The notes: generated by a model from the sequence alone, not told the origin. A stretch of DNA of 64,000 nt from an uncultured bacterium (GCA_905214865.1 CAJMNO010000010.1:1-64000); one strand, 5' to 3'. Shown: positions 16,734-26,180, numbered from the stretch's first letter. A program made the numbers and translations.

Positions 16734-19229
16734 ATGGAATCCCTTTACAGAAAGTACCGCCCCAAGACCTTCGAGGACGTCGTGGGCCAGCAGCACGTGG
16801 TCAGCACCCTCGAGCACGCGGTCCTCGAGGGCAAGACGAGCCATGCCTACCTGTTCTGCGGTCCCCGCGGCACGGGCAAGACCACCATGGCCAGGATTCT
16901 CGCCAAGGCCCTTATGTGCGAGAAGGCCCCGGGCCACCTCCCCGACGGCACCTGCGAGCAATGCACCCTCATCGCCGAGGGCGAGCACCCCGACGTGTAC
17001 GAGCTCGACGCGGCCAGCCGCACGGGCGTCGACAACGTGCGCGAGGAGATCATCAGCAGGGTGGGCTACGCACCCGTGCGGGGGAGCTACAAGGTCTACA
17101 TCATCGACGAGGTCCACATGCTCACCACGGCGGCGTTCAACGCCCTCCTCAAGACCCTCGAGGAGCCGCCGTCACACGTGGTGTTCGTGCTCTGCACAAC
17201 CGACCCGCAGAAGGTTCCCGCAACAATCCTCAGCCGCGTCCAGCGGTTTGACTTCCACCCCATAGCCGCGGACGAGATGCTCGCCCACCTTGAGTCGGTG
17301 TGCGAGAGCGAGGGCTTCACCTACGAGCCCGCCGCACTCGAGCTTGTGGTCCGCCACGCCCGTGGAGGCATGCGAGACGCGCTCAGCTCGCTCGAGCAGC
17401 TGAGCGTCTTTGGGAGCGGGTCCATCACGCTCGCCCTCACGCGCGACACGCTGGGCGAGGTGTCGTCGTCCACGCTCCACGTCACGGCCAAGGCACTTGC
17501 GGAGAGGGACGTGCCCACGCTCTTCTCCACCGTCGCGTCGCTCGTCGACGCCGGCCGGGACCTGCTGCAGTTCACGCGCGAGCTCGCCGCGCACCTGAGG
17601 GACGTGTATGTGGTCGCCGCCGTCGGCCCCAAGCCCGGCGTGGTGACCGCGACGAACGAGGAGCTCGAGGCGCTTGGCTCGGAGGCGTCCGAGTTTGGCT
17701 CCGTCGACAGGCTGGCGCGCGCCCTCATGGTGATGGGCGACGCCTCGAGCGAGATGCGCACGGCGACCAACCAGCGGCTCGTCCTCGAGATAGCCCTCGC
17801 CAGGATCGCTCGTCCCAAGAGCGACCTCACACTCGAGTCCCTTGCCGACCGCGTCTCGTCGCTCGAGGAGCGCATCGCCTCCCTTGGCGAGGGCGTCCCC
17901 GTCGCGGCGGTTGCCCAGCCCCGCCAGGCATCTGGCCAGCAGGCGCCGGCAGGGGAGAGGAAGCCCCAGGGCGCAGCCCCGGCAAGCCCCGTGCCGGCAG
18001 CCGCCCAGCCCGTCCCCGCGGCGACCGAGGCGCACCGCGTGGAGCACAGGGTCGCGCCCCTCTCGGCGCCAATCGCGCATCCGTGGGAGCGCGGCCAGGA
18101 GCAGCGGCCTGCAAGCGGGTCACCCGCGACGCAGCAGCGACCCGCCGAGCCAGCCCCCGCCCCCGTGGCACCCGCGCCCTTGCAACCTGTCCCGGCCCAG
18201 GCGCCGCGGCCACAGGCCCAGCGCGAGGCCCCCAGGCAGGTCCCCCCGACGCCCGCCCCGTCCCCCAAGCCGCAAGCCCCGAAGCCCCAGGCGACTCCCT
18301 CCTCGTCCGCCTATCCCGCGGTCACCGATCCCGGCGAGCTGCAGCGCAGGTGGAAGCAGGTGGTCGAGGGGCTGCTGGCAAAGGACCCTCCGCGCGGCTC
18401 GCTGCTCATGCAGTCGAGCGCCATGCAGGACGACGGCGAGCACCTGCTGGTCAACCTTCCCAAGGGTAGCGGCTTTGCGGTGAAGATGCTCGATCGCAAG
18501 GACGTCCGCACGGTGGTGGACCGCGCCGTCGCCGAGGTCTTTGGCTACCGCTCCATCAACTACGTGGAGGCGAGCCTCGCGGGTGCGGACATCGCCCGGG
18601 CGCGCAGGCAGGCTCCGGCATCACCCAGGCAGGCTCCCGTCGCGCCGCAGCCCCAGCAGGCGCCGCGTCCGGTGCCTCCCGTCCCGGCGCCCGCCCCATC
18701 GCCCGCACCGGTGCCCGTCGCGGAACCGACCGCGCAGGCGAGTGCGCCGGCCCAGCCGGGCTACGCCATGCCGTGGGACGACGAGGCGGTTCCCTACGAC
18801 GACGCCTCGGCCGTCTCGTATGACGAGGAGGCGCAGGAGGCGACCTTCGCCGCGCCCGTGGCCCCCGCGCCCATGGCGAGTCCGGCCGGGGGAGTGACTG
18901 CCCCGGCCCCGGCACCCGTCCCGCCTCGCCAGGAGGCGGCGCCAGCCCCGGCACCTGCTCCCGTTCAGGCGGCAGCCCCCTCTCCCACGCCCGTCCCCGC
19001 GTCGGCGGCGGACCCGGTGCCCTCGGCATCCCCCGCGGCCTCGGCGGGCGGGGAACCCCTTCCCCAGGACGTCGACCGGCTGATGCAGATGCTCACCAAC
19101 GTCTTTGGCGATGGGGTTACCGTGAGCGTGGAGCATCCGGACGGCGCCGGTGGCGACACCGGCTCAGAATCGGGGGGCGACACAGGCGGGGAGGGCCTCT
19201 CGCCCGACTCGTATGGAGACGAAGACTAG
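16734..19229 (+). CDS. dnaX: DNA polymerase III subunits gamma and tau
   Basis: 831 residues from ATG 16734 (GGAGG four bases upstream), beginning with the canonical MESLYRKYRP. The P-loop GPRGTGKT is at 43-50, the zinc cysteines lie between about 63 and 78, and the DEVH box follows. Domains I-III fill the first 370 residues. The rest is unusually long and rich in Pro, Ala and Gln, with two islands of ordered sequence: one near 525-625, related to a tau C-terminal fold, and a final short helix near 790. The protein is the clamp-loader ATPase of the replisome. It heads dnaX-ybaB-recR, the common arrangement. I saw no A-rich slippery site for a gamma frameshift. Confidence 0.95.
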   Translation: MESLYRKYRPKTFEDVVGQQHVVSTLEHAVLEGKTSHAYLFCGPRGTGKTTMARILAKALMCEKAPGHLPDGTCEQCTLIAEGEHPDVYELDAASRTGVDNVREEIISRVGYAPVRGSYKVYIIDEVHMLTTAAFNALLKTLEEPPSHVVFVLCTTDPQKVPATILSRVQRFDFHPIAADEMLAHLESVCESEGFTYEPAALELVVRHARGGMRDALSSLEQLSVFGSGSITLALTRDTLGEVSSSTLHVTAKALAERDVPTLFSTVASLVDAGRDLLQFTRELAAHLRDVYVVAAVGPKPGVVTATNEELEALGSEASEFGSVDRLARALMVMGDASSEMRTATNQRLVLEIALARIARPKSDLTLESLADRVSSLEERIASLGEGVPVAAVAQPRQASGQQAPAGERKPQGAAPASPVPAAAQPVPAATEAHRVEHRVAPLSAPIAHPWERGQEQRPASGSPATQQRPAEPAPAPVAPAPLQPVPAQAPRPQAQREAPRQVPPTPAPSPKPQAPKPQATPSSSAYPAVTDPGELQRRWKQVVEGLLAKDPPRGSLLMQSSAMQDDGEHLLVNLPKGSGFAVKMLDRKDVRTVVDRAVAEVFGYRSINYVEASLAGADIARARRQAPASPRQAPVAPQPQQAPRPVPPVPAPAPSPAPVPVAEPTAQASAPAQPGYAMPWDDEAVPYDDASAVSYDEEAQEATFAAPVAPAPMASPAGGVTAPAPAPVPPRQEAAPAPAPAPVQAAAPSPTPVPASAADPVPSASPAASAGGEPLPQDVDRLMQMLTNVFGDGVTVSVEHPDGAGGDTGSESGGDTGGEGLSPDSYGDED

Positions 19230-19259
19230 GCGGGCGTGACCCGCGGGGAAGTGATTGAC

Positions 19260-19577
19260 ATGGATATGCAGCAGATGATGCGCCAGGCACAGAAGATGCA
19301 GCAGGAGCTTGCCAAGACGCAGGAGAAGCTCTCGCAGACGGAGGTGTCCGCGTCCGCCGGCGGCGGCATGGTCAAGGTGGCAGGGACCGCCGACGGCAAG
19401 ATCACCTCCATCACGATCGACCCCGAGGCGCTCGACCCCGAGGACGTCGACCTTCTGCAGGACACCATCCTCGCGGCCGTCAACGAGTGCCTCGACAGCG
19501 CGCAGGACGTTGCCAACCAGCAGATGAGGGGCGTTGCGGGCGGGATGAACCTCCCCAACATCCCCGGTCTCTTCTAA
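19260..19577 (+). CDS. ybaB: YbaB/EbfC family nucleoid-associated protein
   Basis: 105 residues from ATG 19260, matching the family length. The N-terminal helix [15 protein letters not shown], the central GGGMVKV strand and the C-terminal NIPGLF end are typical of YbaB. It binds DNA as a dimer and sits between dnaX and recR as in most bacteria. Its stop overlaps the recR start by one base (TAATG), so the two are translationally coupled. Confidence 0.93.
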   Translation: MDMQQMMRQAQKMQQELAKTQEKLSQTEVSASAGGGMVKVAGTADGKITSITIDPEALDPEDVDLLQDTILAAVNECLDSAQDVANQQMRGVAGGMNLPNIPGLF

Positions 19578-20182
19578 TGCCGGAACCCAACGACGGCAGG
19601 GCGCTCCAGCGGCTGCTTGACGAGCTGGGGAGGCTTCCGGGCATCGGCCCCAAGTCCGCCCAGCGCATCGCCTACTACATCCTGGAGTCCGACGCCGAGA
19701 CGGCGCGTCGGCTCTCGAGCGCGATCCTGGACGTGAAGCGGCAGGTCCACTTCTGCCCCATCTGCTTCAGCTATGCCACGCGTGACACCTGCGACGTGTG
19801 CTCGGATGCCTCCCGCGACCGCAGCCGCATCTGCGTGGTGAGCGAGCCGCGCGACGTGAGCGCCATCGAGCGCACGGGCTCCTACCACGGCCTGTACCAC
19901 GTCCTGGGCGGCGTCATCTCGCCCATGGACAAGGTGGGGCCCGAGCAGCTCCATGTGCGCGAGCTCATGGGGCGCCTGGCCGACGGCGAGGTCAAGGAGG
20001 TCATCCTCGCCACCAACCCGGACGTCGAGGGGGAGACGACGGCCACGTACCTCTCTCGCGTGATACGCCCGTTGGGGGTCACGGTCACGCGCCTGGCGAG
20101 CGGGCTTCCCGTGGGAGGCGACCTCGAGTACGCGGACGAGGTGACGCTCGGACGCGCCATCGAGGAGCGGCGGTCGCTCTAG
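19577..20182 (+). CDS. recR: Recombination mediator protein RecR
   Basis: 201 residues, the normal RecR length. Helix-hairpin-helix [17 protein letters not shown] near 17-33; C4 zinc finger [16 protein letters not shown]; Toprim domain starting VVSEPRDV with later TNPDVEGE. RecR works with RecO and RecF to load RecA at gaps. The start overlaps the ybaB stop. Confidence 0.96.
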   Translation: MPEPNDGRALQRLLDELGRLPGIGPKSAQRIAYYILESDAETARRLSSAILDVKRQVHFCPICFSYATRDTCDVCSDASRDRSRICVVSEPRDVSAIERTGSYHGLYHVLGGVISPMDKVGPEQLHVRELMGRLADGEVKEVILATNPDVEGETTATYLSRVIRPLGVTVTRLASGLPVGGDLEYADEVTLGRAIEERRSL

Positions 20183-20235
20183 GCACCACGCAGGTGGCGC
20201 CTCGCGCTACCATGCACACAGACAGGAGGTCTGTC

Positions 20236-21180
20236 ATGGCAGATAACGAGAGAAGGGACCGGAGGGGCGGGACCCCCCGGCGCGGCAGCCACGCGGGCGC
20301 GTCTCCGCGTCGGACGGCATCCGCGGGCAGCGGGTCGGGCGCCGCACGGCACGCCTCGCACCTCTCGCCCATATCGGCTCCCCAGTCGCAGGGGGCACGG
20401 CCCCCGAGGGACCGTCTTCGCAACCTTCCGCAGATCGACGTCGGTGGGTCCGAGCAGGACGCGCCCCGCCCCATCGGCGTGGACCCGGCGGTCACCGGGT
20501 CGTTCCGCCGCATCGACGTGGGGGAGGGCGCCAGGGTCGAGACGCGCGACAACGTGAGGACCATCTCGCCCGACTCGACCTCGTCGTGGACCAGGACGGG
20601 CTTTGGCGAGGAGATGCAGCTGCAGGGCCGCAACAAGCCCCGCGTCCGCAACCGCGAGACCAAGATCAAGACCAACAAGCGGCTGAACATCGGCATCGCC
20701 ATAGCCGCCGCCGTGGTCATCGTGCTCGCCATTCTCGCCTTCAACGCGATCATCTCGCACAGTCCCAGCGCCGAGCAGGCGGACAGCGGGCAGGTGGAAC
20801 AGACGCAGACCGGCTCCGACGGCTCCATCACCTACAACGGCACGGTCTTCAGCATCAAGCAGGGTGACGACGGCAAGTATGCGCTCGTGGGCTCGCCCCA
20901 GGACAGCTCCACCTCGAGCGTGAACACGTACTTTGAGTTCGAGGGCACACCGGTCCAGCTCGTCCTGTACAACGGCGCGATCATCATTCCCGAGAACCTG
21001 GCGGACGGCTGGGACGTCCTTGCCTACACCATGGGTGCGGGCTCGATGAGCACGCAGGTGACCGACTCGAACGGCAACGCCGTCACGGGGAGCGGGCAGA
21101 TCACCGACGTCAAGCTCGACGGCTCCAACCTCCTGATCACGGACAGCACGGGACAGACGACGACCATCGCCCTGGGCTGA
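20236..21180 (+). CDS. Single-pass membrane protein of unknown function with basic cytoplasmic tail
   Basis: 314 residues from ATG 20236, with AGGAGG seven bases upstream. The first 145 residues are Arg/Gly/Ser-rich and likely disordered. One transmembrane helix lies near 152-175 (GIAIAAAVVIVLAILAFNA), and an outside domain of about 135 residues rich in Ser, Thr and beta-type sequence follows. There is no signal peptide and no recognised family. It sits 53 bp after recR on the same strand and may be co-transcribed; a link to recombination is not implied by its sequence. Confidence 0.7.
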   Translation: MADNERRDRRGGTPRRGSHAGASPRRTASAGSGSGAARHASHLSPISAPQSQGARPPRDRLRNLPQIDVGGSEQDAPRPIGVDPAVTGSFRRIDVGEGARVETRDNVRTISPDSTSSWTRTGFGEEMQLQGRNKPRVRNRETKIKTNKRLNIGIAIAAAVVIVLAILAFNAIISHSPSAEQADSGQVEQTQTGSDGSITYNGTVFSIKQGDDGKYALVGSPQDSSTSSVNTYFEFEGTPVQLVLYNGAIIIPENLADGWDVLAYTMGAGSMSTQVTDSNGNAVTGSGQITDVKLDGSNLLITDSTGQTTTIALG

Positions 21181-21205
21181 CGGGCCATAAAACCGGTACG
21201 TCTTC

Positions 21206-21235
21206 GGCGGCCCCTCCGGCATCGGAGGGGCCGCC
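21206..21235 (+). terminator. Strong hairpin after the dnaX-recR gene cluster
   Basis: A perfect 13-bp stem (21206-21218 with 21223-21235) has a GCAT loop. No T-run follows, so termination efficiency is uncertain. Confidence 0.55.
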
Positions 21236-21279
21236 ATCGTATGGAGGACTCGTGAAGGGAAAGAAATCAAAATTCCCCC

Positions 21280-21309
21280 TAGACAAGGCTTCCGCCTTCC
21301 GTGTATTAT
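21280..21309 (+). promoter_or_regulatory. Promoter of tRNA-Asp
   Basis: TAGACA (21280-21285) and TATTAT (21304-21309) are 18 bp apart. The expected start lies about 12 bases before the mature tRNA. Confidence 0.65.
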
Positions 21310-21328
21310 TACTCCCGCACTGATGCAC

Positions 21329-21405
<77 letters not shown>

Positions 21406-21416
21406 TAGAATGCACG

Positions 21417-21442
21417 GAGCCTCGGTTCGCCGGGGCTCTTTT
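21417..21442 (+). terminator. Terminator of tRNA-Asp
   Basis: GAGCCTCGG pairs with CCGGGGCTC (one wobble) around TTCG and is followed by TTTTCTT. Confidence 0.8.
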
Positions 21443-21546
21443 CTTATATCTGGGCACCATGCCCGTGTGCTGAATCGAAATTGCGACAAATGGCATAATA
21501 TTAGGAGTAATGGCATCCGTGGCAACGCGCATTGCGGAGGCGAGGT

Positions 21547-22245
21547 GTGGTGGGCCAACAAGACGGGAGCGACCTCGGCAGGGCGAGACTTGCCGTGTTC
21601 GACCTAGACGGCACATCCATCAACGGGCAGAGCGGCATCCTCTTCTGTCGCTACCTCTTTGAGAGCGGGCTCATCTCGCCCTCGCGGGCGCTGCGCCTTG
21701 GCTGGTGGGGCGCCCGGTACGCCCTTCACCTGCCCCAGCGGCAGGCGGAGTCGAGGGAGCTCATCTTTGACGCGCTCGCCGGTGAGGGGCAGGACGAGGT
21801 CGCCCGCAGGATGGGCGAGTTCCACGACCGGTACATCCTGCCGCGCTACCGCGCCGATGCCATCGCGGAGGTTGCCAGGCGCAGGGGGCAGGGTTGCGTC
21901 ACGCTCCTGGTCTCGGCGACCTTCGAGGGCATAGCGACGCTTGCCGCCGCCCACCTAGGAGTGGACGGCCTGGTGGCGACAAGGATGAGGCGCGACGGCG
22001 AAGGCAACTTCACCGGCGAGGTCGATGGCCAGGTGGTGGCAGGCCGCGGAAAGACCGAGGGCGTCGCCGCCTGGGCGGACGAGCACCTGGGGCAGGGCCG
22101 CTGGTACGTCCAGGCGGCGTACGGCGACCACCTGTCGGACCGCTTCCTCCTGGGGTCAGCCGTCGAGGCGTTTGCCGTGTGCCCAGACCCAACCCTGAGG
22201 CTCGAGGCCCACAGGCGCGGCTGGACGGTGCTCGACTGGAGGTAG
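21547..22245 (+). CDS. HAD-superfamily phosphatase (SerB-like, HAD-IB type)
   Basis: 232 residues from GTG 21547, six bases after GGAGG. Motif I is FDLDGTS near residue 17-23, motif II is LLVSATFEG, and motif III/IV is the K of RGKTEGVA with YGDHLSD. This layout is that of HAD-IB hydrolases such as PSP-like or CicA-type phosphatases. The substrate is probably a phosphorylated small metabolite or lipid head group. It is followed closely by an Rrf2 regulator, but a functional tie is not evident. Confidence 0.85.
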   Translation: MVGQQDGSDLGRARLAVFDLDGTSINGQSGILFCRYLFESGLISPSRALRLGWWGARYALHLPQRQAESRELIFDALAGEGQDEVARRMGEFHDRYILPRYRADAIAEVARRRGQGCVTLLVSATFEGIATLAAAHLGVDGLVATRMRRDGEGNFTGEVDGQVVAGRGKTEGVAAWADEHLGQGRWYVQAAYGDHLSDRFLLGSAVEAFAVCPDPTLRLEAHRRGWTVLDWR

Positions 22246-22311
22246 GCCCTCGGGCCGTTGGGTTTCGAGTGGGAGGCGCGGAGGCCGTCTCCCCGAAGGC
22301 ATGGGAATGGC

Positions 22312-22797
22312 ATGGACATCTCTCGCAAGACAGACTACGCGCTGCGCATGCTCGCCGAGCTCATCCGTGCGGACGGGAACATCGTCTCGGTGCGCGTCGC
22401 GGCGGACAGGAACAGGATCCCCTACTCGTTCGCCAGGTCGATCCAGCACGACCTCGTCCGTGCGGGGCTGGTGGAGAGCACCCGCGGGTCCAGGGGTGGC
22501 ATGAGGCTTGCGGCGGACCCCAGGCAGGTGACGCTCCGGGAGGTCGTCGAGGCCATCCAGGGACCCATCTACGTGTCTGGCTGTGCGACCGCGGGCGACG
22601 ACGGCGGCCCGTGTCCCTACATGCCCCAGTGCCACTACAACCCCATCTGGTGCGAGGCGGAGCGCATGCTCAGGGACTACTTTGGCTCGGTCACGCTGTA
22701 CCAGGTCGTGATCGAGGACAAGCATCCCGTTATGAGCGGTGGGCACCGCTTTGACGTCGTGAGCCGAGGCGGCAAGGCCGACGGGCAGGGGGAGTAG
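22312..22797 (+). CDS. Rrf2 family transcriptional regulator with cluster-binding cysteines
   Basis: 161 residues from ATG 22312. The N-terminus MDISRKTDYALRML and the winged helix with SRGGMRLA are those of Rrf2/IscR. Cysteines in SGCATAG, GPCPYMPQC and IWCE supply candidate Fe-S ligands, as in IscR-like or NsrR-like sensors. No suf or isc genes are next to it. It is separated from the MutY-like gene by a single base, so the two are co-translated; redox control of a repair gene and the downstream rubrerythrin would fit but is inference. Confidence 0.88.
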   Translation: MDISRKTDYALRMLAELIRADGNIVSVRVAADRNRIPYSFARSIQHDLVRAGLVESTRGSRGGMRLAADPRQVTLREVVEAIQGPIYVSGCATAGDDGGPCPYMPQCHYNPIWCEAERMLRDYFGSVTLYQVVIEDKHPVMSGGHRFDVVSRGGKADGQGE

Positions 22798-22798
22798 G

Positions 22799-23674
22799 GT
22801 GTCCGACCTGCCCGCAACCCCCTCCGACGAGCTTGCGCCGTTCAGGGAGAAGGTCCTCTCCCGTGGCCGCGAGCTCTACCGCGACCTCCCCTGGCGCCGC
22901 ACGCGCGACCCCTATTCCATTTGGGTCTCCGAGGTGATGCTCCAGCAGACCCAGGTCGCCCGCGTCGACGGCAGGTGGCAGCGGTGGCTGGCGAGGTTTC
23001 CCGACGTCCGCTCGCTCGCGGATGCACAGACCGCCGACGTGCTGGAGGAGTGGCAGGGCATGGGATACAACCGTCGCGCGCTCTCGCTGCTCAACGCCGC
23101 CCAGGCCGTGTGCGACGGTGGGGGAGAGATGCCCCGCGAGTACGGGGACCTCGTCGCGCTGCCTGGCATCGGCCCGGCGACGGCGGCGGGCATACGGGCC
23201 TTCGCGTACGACCTCCCAGGCGTGTACCTCGAGACCAACGTGCGCGCCGTCTTTCTGCACGAGCTCTTTCCCGACCGGGAGGGCGTGGGGGACCGCGAGC
23301 TCGAGCCCCTGGTGCGGCAGTGCTGCCCCCCAGGGGACGGCGACCCGTCGGATGACCCCAGGACCTGGTACTACGCCCTTCTCGACTACGGTGCGTACCT
23401 CAAGCGGACGTTGCCCAATCCCTCGCGTCGCTCCAAGGGGCACGTCAGGCAGTCGAGGTTCGAGGGCTCCCACCGCCAGAAGCGCGCGGCGCTCGTCCGC
23501 CTGCTCCTCTCCCATAGCGAGGGTGTGGATTCCGGGACGCTTGCGTGCGAGCTCTCGGCAGAGGAGGTCAAAGCGGGTAGGAATGAGCTAGGCGGCGGGG
23601 AGGTCGAGGCAATCCTTCGCGAGCTTGCGGGGGAGGGTTTTTGCCATCAACAAGGTGGCATTTGGCTTCCCTAG
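22799..23674 (+). CDS. MutY-like HhH-GPD DNA glycosylase lacking the Fe-S cluster loop
   Basis: 291 residues from GTG 22799. The early segment [23 protein letters not shown] is that of MutY and keeps the catalytic glutamate of SEVMLQQT. The helix-hairpin-helix is [17 protein letters not shown]. The usual LDGNV is LETNV here, so the catalytic aspartate is replaced by glutamate. The C-x6-C-x2-C-x5-C iron-sulfur loop is absent; that region reads [17 protein letters not shown]. The last 60 residues look like a winged helix instead of the MutT-like domain. It is best called an A/G-glycosylase homologue of the cluster-free subgroup; the base it removes is uncertain. Confidence 0.85.
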   Translation: MSDLPATPSDELAPFREKVLSRGRELYRDLPWRRTRDPYSIWVSEVMLQQTQVARVDGRWQRWLARFPDVRSLADAQTADVLEEWQGMGYNRRALSLLNAAQAVCDGGGEMPREYGDLVALPGIGPATAAGIRAFAYDLPGVYLETNVRAVFLHELFPDREGVGDRELEPLVRQCCPPGDGDPSDDPRTWYYALLDYGAYLKRTLPNPSRRSKGHVRQSRFEGSHRQKRAALVRLLLSHSEGVDSGTLACELSAEEVKAGRNELGGGEVEAILRELAGEGFCHQQGGIWLP

Positions 23675-23766
23675 GTGCTACTATGGGCCTGCCGCCAACG
23701 GCACGCTTGCTGCAAGTGGCGCCCGCAGGAAAAGGGGCCTGCGGGCAAACGAGAGAGGAGCTTTTC

Positions 23767-24312
23767 ATGGCAGTCGACTTCGAGAACTCGCAGACCAAGA
23801 AGAACCTTGAGGCGGCATTTGCCGGTGAGTCTCAGGCAACCAACAAGTACTCCTACTATGCGAGCAAGGCCAAGAAGGAGGGCTACGTCCAGATCTCGAA
23901 CATCTTCACCGAGACCTCCGGCAACGAGCGCGAGCACGCCAAGCTCTGGTTTAAGTACCTGCACGACGGCGACGTCCCCGATACCCTGACCAACCTCAAG
24001 GACGCCGCGGCCGGCGAGAACTACGAGTGGACCGATATGTACAAGGGCTTCGCCGAGACCGCCGATGCCGAGGGCTTCAAGGAGATCGCCGCAAAGTTCC
24101 GCCTGGTCGGCGAGGTCGAGAAGCACCACGAGGAGCGTTACAACAAGCTCGTCGAGCGCGTTGAGAAGGGCGAGGTCTTCAACCGTCCGGGCGTCAAGGT
24201 CTGGAAGTGCACCAACTGCGGCCACCTGCACGTTGGTCCCGAGGCTCCCAAGGTCTGCCCCGTCTGCAACCACCCGCAGAGCTACTTCGAGGAGCAGGCG
24301 ATTAACTACTAG
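23767..24312 (+). CDS. Rubrerythrin
   Basis: 181 residues from ATG 23767 (GAGAGGAG upstream). The N-terminal ferritin-like di-iron domain has E-x-x-H motifs ([14 protein letters not shown]); the C-terminal rubredoxin domain has CTNCGH and CPVCNH. It reduces peroxide in anaerobes with electrons from rubredoxin or NADH oxidoreductases. It is followed by a strong terminator and is probably a single-gene transcript. Confidence 0.96.
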   Translation: MAVDFENSQTKKNLEAAFAGESQATNKYSYYASKAKKEGYVQISNIFTETSGNEREHAKLWFKYLHDGDVPDTLTNLKDAAAGENYEWTDMYKGFAETADAEGFKEIAAKFRLVGEVEKHHEERYNKLVERVEKGEVFNRPGVKVWKCTNCGHLHVGPEAPKVCPVCNHPQSYFEEQAINY

Positions 24313-24332
24313 CCCGCTGCCATGGGAATCTT

Positions 24333-24362
24333 GGGCCCCGACGTAAGTCGGGGCCCTTTTTT
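24333..24362 (+). terminator. Terminator of the rubrerythrin gene
   Basis: The 10-bp stem GGGCCCCGAC with GTCGGGGCCC, a GTAA loop and TTTTTT is a textbook intrinsic terminator. Confidence 0.92.
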
Positions 24363-24618
24363 GTGCCTCAACTCCCAAACATATATATGTGAAACCGATA
24401 ACTGGATAGGGCAAGTCCGCATATCGATGAGACTGTTATCGCCTCCGTAAAGCGGTACTATGCAGGTCATGGAAACGACGGAGACATACAACGAGCTATC
24501 GGGACGGAAGATGCCGTAGCTCGAGCACGGAGGAAGAAAACGCCTCCGACTCGGGCGCCCCAGAGAACGCTCACCCTACCAAGACCAAGATCACCGAACA
24601 GGCACAAAGGAGAACACC
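24363..24618 (+). other. Leader/promoter region of the O-acetylhomoserine sulfhydrylase gene
   Basis: 256 bp without a gene. A weak promoter may be CTGTTA, 17 bp, TACTAT (ending near 24461). A hairpin of GAGCTA and TAGCTC flanked by CGG/CCG lies near 24493-24522. I looked for a SAM-type riboswitch or a T-box, as expected for methionine genes, and found none of their conserved cores. Confidence 0.45.
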
Positions 24619-25938
24619 ATGGCATTCGAGCTCAATCCCGACTTCGCTAAGGACCCCGAGAAGCACTTCAACACCCTGCAGGTTCACGCCGGCTGGGCAC
24701 CCGATCCCACCACCGGCTCCGCGGCGCTGCCCGTCTACGCCTCCGCCGCCTTCGAGTTCAAGGACGCCGAGGACGGTGCCGCCAAGTTTGCGCTCAGCCG
24801 CCCCGGCAACGTGTACGGCCGACTGACCAACACCACCACCGATGCCGTCGCGGCCCGCATCGCCGCCGTCGAGGGAGGCACGGGTGCCGTCGCCGTCGCC
24901 TCCGGCCACGCGGCAGAGATCCTCGCCCTCACCAACCTGGTCGGCGCGGGCGACGAGATCGTCGCATCCGACTCCCTGTACGGTGGCACCTGGAACATCT
25001 TCCTGCACACCCTCGGCGACCTGGGCGTCAAGACCACCTTCGTCGAGAACAACGACATCGACGCCTTTGTTGCTGCCACCACGCCCAAGACCAAGCTCTG
25101 GTACGTCGAGACCATCGGCAACCCCCTCGTCGACGTTGCTGACGTCCCGGCGATCGTTGAGGCGGCCAAATCCCTGCCGTCCCCCGTCCCCGTGTTCGTG
25201 GACAACACCTTTGCGACCCCGTACCTGTATCGCCCGGCAGAGGATGGCGCGGCAGTCGTGATCGAGTCTCTCACCAAGTGGATCGGCGGCCACGGCGCGA
25301 CCCTGGGCGGCGCCGTCATCGACACGGGAAAGTTTGACTGGAAGCAAGATCCCGAGAAGTGGTCCACGCTCGCCAAGCCCGACCCCTCCTACCATGGCCT
25401 GGTCTTCGCTGATGCCGCCCCCGCGGCGCCCTTCGCCACCCGCGTCCTGGCAAACAAGCTGCGTGACTTTGGCCCGACCCTCTCGCCCTATGCGGCGCAG
25501 CTCATCGGCCTTGGCATCGAGGACCTCTCGCTCCGCGTCCAGCGCCACTCCGACAACGCGCTTGCCGTCGCCAAGTACCTCCAGGACAACCCCAAGGTCA
25601 GCTGGGTCCGTTACTCCGGCCTTGAGGGAGACCCCTCGCACGAGGTCGCGTCGCGCATCCTCAGGCACGGGTTTGGCGGCGTGGTCGTCTTCGGCGTGAA
25701 GGGTGGTCGCGAGGCCGGTCTCAACGTCGTCAACAACGTCAAGCTGTTCACCCACCTCGCTAACGTGGGTGACGCCAAGTCCCTCATCATCCACCCCGCC
25801 TCCACCACCCACTCACAGCTGACCCCCGAGCAGCTGAAGGCCGCGCACCTCTCCGAGGACCTCATCCGCCTCTCCATCGGCATCGAGGACGTGGACGACA
25901 TCATCGCCGACCTCGACCAGGCCCTGGCCAAGGCGTAG
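24619..25938 (+). CDS. O-acetylhomoserine aminocarboxypropyltransferase (sulfhydrylase), PLP-dependent
   Basis: 439 residues from ATG 24619 (AAAGGAG upstream). Cys/Met-metabolism PLP-enzyme features: NTLQVHAGW start, YGRLTNTTTD, ASGHAAEILAL, FVDNTFATPY, and the PLP lysine in SLTKWIGGHG near residue 220. The length of 430-440 residues fits the MetY group rather than shorter cystathionine synthases. It uses sulfide and O-acetylhomoserine to make homocysteine in methionine synthesis. No other met genes flank it. Confidence 0.93.
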   Translation: MAFELNPDFAKDPEKHFNTLQVHAGWAPDPTTGSAALPVYASAAFEFKDAEDGAAKFALSRPGNVYGRLTNTTTDAVAARIAAVEGGTGAVAVASGHAAEILALTNLVGAGDEIVASDSLYGGTWNIFLHTLGDLGVKTTFVENNDIDAFVAATTPKTKLWYVETIGNPLVDVADVPAIVEAAKSLPSPVPVFVDNTFATPYLYRPAEDGAAVVIESLTKWIGGHGATLGGAVIDTGKFDWKQDPEKWSTLAKPDPSYHGLVFADAAPAAPFATRVLANKLRDFGPTLSPYAAQLIGLGIEDLSLRVQRHSDNALAVAKYLQDNPKVSWVRYSGLEGDPSHEVASRILRHGFGGVVVFGVKGGREAGLNVVNNVKLFTHLANVGDAKSLIIHPASTTHSQLTPEQLKAAHLSEDLIRLSIGIEDVDDIIADLDQALAKA

Positions 25939-25967
25939 GCAACACGTCACAAGAGCGACTCGCCCAT

Positions 25968-26000
25968 GGGGGCGTCCGAAGGGATTCGGGCGCCCCTTTC
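25968..26000 (+). terminator. Terminator after the sulfhydrylase gene
   Basis: GGGGCG-TCCGAA pairs with TTCGG-GCGCCCC across a short loop and is followed by TTTCTC. Confidence 0.75.
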
Positions 26001-26118
26001 TCGTGTCAGGGCAGCCGTAGCGGCGGCAAAGGTCCAATTTCAGGCGCCGCTCAGGAGCTAAATATTTCACGCGTGTTTCAAAGTAGGCTTCAGTTAAATC
26101 GGCCCATTTATTAAAACG

Positions 26119-26146
26119 TCAAATGAACAATCCCAGTGTCATTTGA
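26119..26146. repeat. Inverted repeat, candidate operator
   Basis: TCAAATGA (26119-26126) and TCATTTGA (26139-26146) are perfect reverse complements 12 bp apart, upstream of the M14 protease gene. Confidence 0.5.
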
Positions 26147-26180
26147 TTGCTTATGCAAATGGGAAAAGCTCCGTCCCCCG

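Noticed and set aside
16734..19229. Programmed frameshift for a gamma subunit in dnaX
   Set aside because: No A-rich slippery heptamer was seen; the relevant region is GC-rich and codes for a continuous Pro/Ala-rich tail.
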